Shown piece after piece: positions 4,729 through 5,107 of a stretch of DNA of 5,107 nt (position 1 is the stretch's first letter; each line of letters begins with the position of its first letter). Position numbers and translations under genes: made by a program. The stretch spans positions 1 through 5,107 of the forward strand of contig JAVBYA010000281.1 of the NCBI GenBank assembly GCA_030824295.1, given 5' to 3'. The DNA is from Bacteroidota bacterium (lineage in GTDB: Bacteria > Bacteroidota > Ignavibacteria > UBA10030 > UBA8401). The notes under the pieces were generated by a model. That model worked only from the letters and a program-made list of their open reading frames with translations, was not told the origin of the DNA and made no database searches.

Positions 4729-5107
4729 ATGGCACGCATACTTGTCATCGAGGACGAACCGGAGATGCAGCGCGGACTGCGCGACAATCTGGAATTCGAA
4801 GGATATCAGGTTCAGGTGATCGGGGACGGCACTAAAGGACTCGAAGCACTCCGCAGTCAGCCGTTCGATCTTGTGCTGCTAGATGTGATGCTCCCCGGCA
4901 TCTCCGGTTTCGATATCTGCAAGAAGGCGCGCGCCGAAGGGATCTCCTCTCCCATCATTATGCTCACCGCAAAAGGAGAAGAGGTGGACAAAGTGCTCGG
5001 TCTGGAATTCGGTGCGGATGATTACATCACCAAGCCGTTCAGTCTGCGCGAATTACTCGCCCGCGTGAAGGCGGTCCTCCGCCGCACTCCGGCGAACAAG
5101 AGCACTG
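4729..5107 (+). CDS. Response regulator, receiver domain (3' end outside window)
   Basis: The first 126 codons of a cytoplasmic response regulator, open to the window edge. The receiver domain is complete: acidic pocket E8-D9, phospho-acceptor Asp52 (LVLLDVMLPGISGFD), the switch Thr80 (IIMLTAKGEE) and Lys102 (DDYITKPFSLRELLARV). It ends at about residue 119 (VLRR), where a linker begins. The DNA-binding part is outside the window; the overall look (KPFSLRELLARVKAVLRR) suits the OmpR/PhoB group with a winged helix, but this is inferred. The ATG follows the kinase stop by 9 nt, with AAGGGA (4718-4723) overlapping that stop as the ribosome binding site. The gene order, kinase first and regulator second, points to co-transcription and makes it the likely partner of that kinase. 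The regulated genes are unknown. Confidence 0.94.
   Translation, partial: MARILVIEDEPEMQRGLRDNLEFEGYQVQVIGDGTKGLEALRSQPFDLVLLDVMLPGISGFDICKKARAEGISSPIIMLTAKGEEVDKVLGLEFGADDYITKPFSLRELLARVKAVLRRTPANKST

Overview
The window is a stretch of ordinary bacterial chromosome, moderately GC-rich by eye, with six genes. The 5'-most and 3'-most are cut by the window edges. Several non-coding features point to the Bacteroidota/Chlorobiota (FCB) group, perhaps an Ignavibacteria-like lineage: TAnnTTTG-like -7 boxes just upstream of start codons that lack a Shine-Dalgarno, an ACTTTTN heptad array, a GTCATTCTGAG...CTCAGAATGAC inverted-repeat element, and a palindrome with CCTCCCAGG / CCTGGGAGG arms inside a gene. 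This placement rests on style and was not tested by a search.

Positions 2-2380 (+): the 3' end of serB (phosphoserine phosphatase), then a glycerate dehydrogenase / hydroxypyruvate reductase-type D-2-hydroxyacid dehydrogenase (441-1415), a small exported protein of unknown function (1430-1831), and a NUDIX hydrolase (1835-2380). The last three are packed with gaps of 14 and 3 nt and probably form one transcription unit. The first two belong to serine/glycerate metabolism. The dehydrogenase gene carries a perfect 33-nt palindrome that keeps the frame and adds about 11 codons just after the cofactor-specificity loop. This is the most interesting signal in the window.

Positions 2381-2591 hold no gene but contain a 166-bp element with inverted-repeat ends and internal hairpins. 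It lies between the converging NUDIX and ybaK genes. Positions 2592-3074 (-) encode a YbaK/EbsC-type Cys-tRNA(Pro) deacylase.

Positions 3075-3204 form a divergent intergenic region with eight ACTTTTN units followed by a possible promoter. From 3205 to the end (+) is a two-component system: a membrane sensor histidine kinase without a HAMP domain (3205-4719), then the receiver domain of its response regulator (4729 to the edge, incomplete). The kinase probably senses an extracytoplasmic signal and phosphorylates Asp52 of the regulator; the signal and targets cannot be read here.

No rRNA, tRNA, CRISPR array, transposase or phage gene was seen. I do not see a novel multi-gene system. The points of real interest are the repeat elements, above all the one in the coding sequence.
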